A stretch of 64,000 bases of DNA from Peribacillus sp. Bi96 (GTDB lineage: Bacteria; Bacillota; Bacilli; Bacillales; DSM-1321). A model generated the notes under the pieces. The model made no database searches and was not told the origin of the DNA. It saw nothing but the letters and a program-made list of their open reading frames with translations. Positions within the stretch are counted from its first letter, which is position 1; every line of letters begins with the position of its first letter. Of this stretch, positions 63,895-64,000 are shown piece by piece. The stretch lies in the NCBI RefSeq assembly GCF_918698115.1, contig NZ_CAKKLV010000019.1:47162-111161 (forward strand), written 5' to 3'. The position numbers were made by a program, and so were the translations under genes.

Positions 63895-64000
63895 TTAAGT
63901 CTGACGCAGTTTTGTATATCGTTCATATAGATTTTCTAACCCTTGATGTTGCCAATAAGCATTATTAAGGGTTTTGTCTAGAATAGGGCTATGCGCAATG
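63895..64000 (-). CDS. group II intron reverse transcriptase/maturase, C-terminal end only
   Basis: The last 34 codons are seen: IAHSPILDKTLNNAYWQHQG, then LENLYERYTKL and a stop at 63895-63897. This corresponds to the HPVLNKxLxNxYW/F... tail of LtrA-type maturases. The gene continues past the window. Confidence 0.75.
   Translation of the reverse strand, partial: IAHSPILDKTLNNAYWQHQGLENLYERYTKLRQT

Noticed and set aside
1..64000. CRISPR arrays, tRNA and rRNA genes, prophage
   Set aside because: No regularly spaced repeats, no tRNA-like or rRNA sequences and no phage structural genes were recognised.

Overview
The window looks like a chromosomal segment from a low-GC Gram-positive bacterium of the family Bacillaceae. 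Ribosome-binding sites are strong AGGAGG types, intrinsic terminators are common, and several families typical of Bacillus and relatives are present (YfmQ, YozG/DUF2975, MocR, heterocycloanthracin). A Peribacillus or Bacillus-like host is my guess; no rRNA or tRNA is present to settle it.

Layout. 1-4.0 kb: an osmoprotectant-binding lipoprotein (cut by the window edge) behind a sensor kinase and an NtrC-type, sigma-54-dependent regulator. 4.2-7.7 kb: a patchwork of a methyltransferase, an IS1595-type remnant, an Rrf2 regulator with a thioredoxin-reductase-like flavoprotein and two matching operators, then decayed fragments including a partial copy of the 3' end of the next gene. 7.7-10.1 kb: a MutS2-type ATPase without an Smr domain, behind a leader of about 400 nt with a good promoter, three serial terminator-like hairpins and two small upstream ORFs. 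10.3-10.9 kb: a 50-residue membrane peptide and a broken one. 11.1-17.6 kb: a six-gene purine nucleoside uptake and salvage operon (binding protein, nucleoside hydrolase, two permeases, ATPase, adenine deaminase). 18.2-20.9 kb: a PTS EIICB plus NanE pair with a perfect cre site. 20.9-29.6 kb: an M29 peptidase, a dead EamA exporter, aspartase, an RpiR regulator, YfmQ and a MocR regulator. 29.8-35.6 kb: a thiazole-forming (TOMM) heterocycloanthracin-type bacteriocin cluster with its precursor. 36-55 kb: an NCS2 permease and a large catabolic locus with three tandem CodA-like deaminases, two further amidohydrolases, two paralogous Opp-type binding proteins, one Opp/Dpp transporter, a LytS-like kinase, an AraC-type response regulator and a sodium:solute symporter. 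55-64 kb: an Ig-like surface protein, a MarR/quinone reductase pair, SelO, a small XRE/DUF2975 pair, a dead IS1595 transposase, a VOC protein and the 3' end of a group II intron.

The two most interesting signals are in non-coding DNA. First, three promoters in the amidohydrolase locus share one architecture: two direct AGTAAA repeats 21 bp apart, then 31 bp, then a perfect TATAAT. This predicts a dedicated regulon, most likely of the AraC-type response regulator in the same locus. Second, the MutS2-like gene has a leader built like a ribosome-mediated attenuator, which suggests translation-stress or antibiotic-inducible expression of a ribosome-associated ATPase.

The window also carries family repeats: a ~120-bp GC-rich intergenic element in two inverted copies, a 30-bp element near both the PTS and rpiR genes, and a 27-bp element of which one copy abuts the group II intron.
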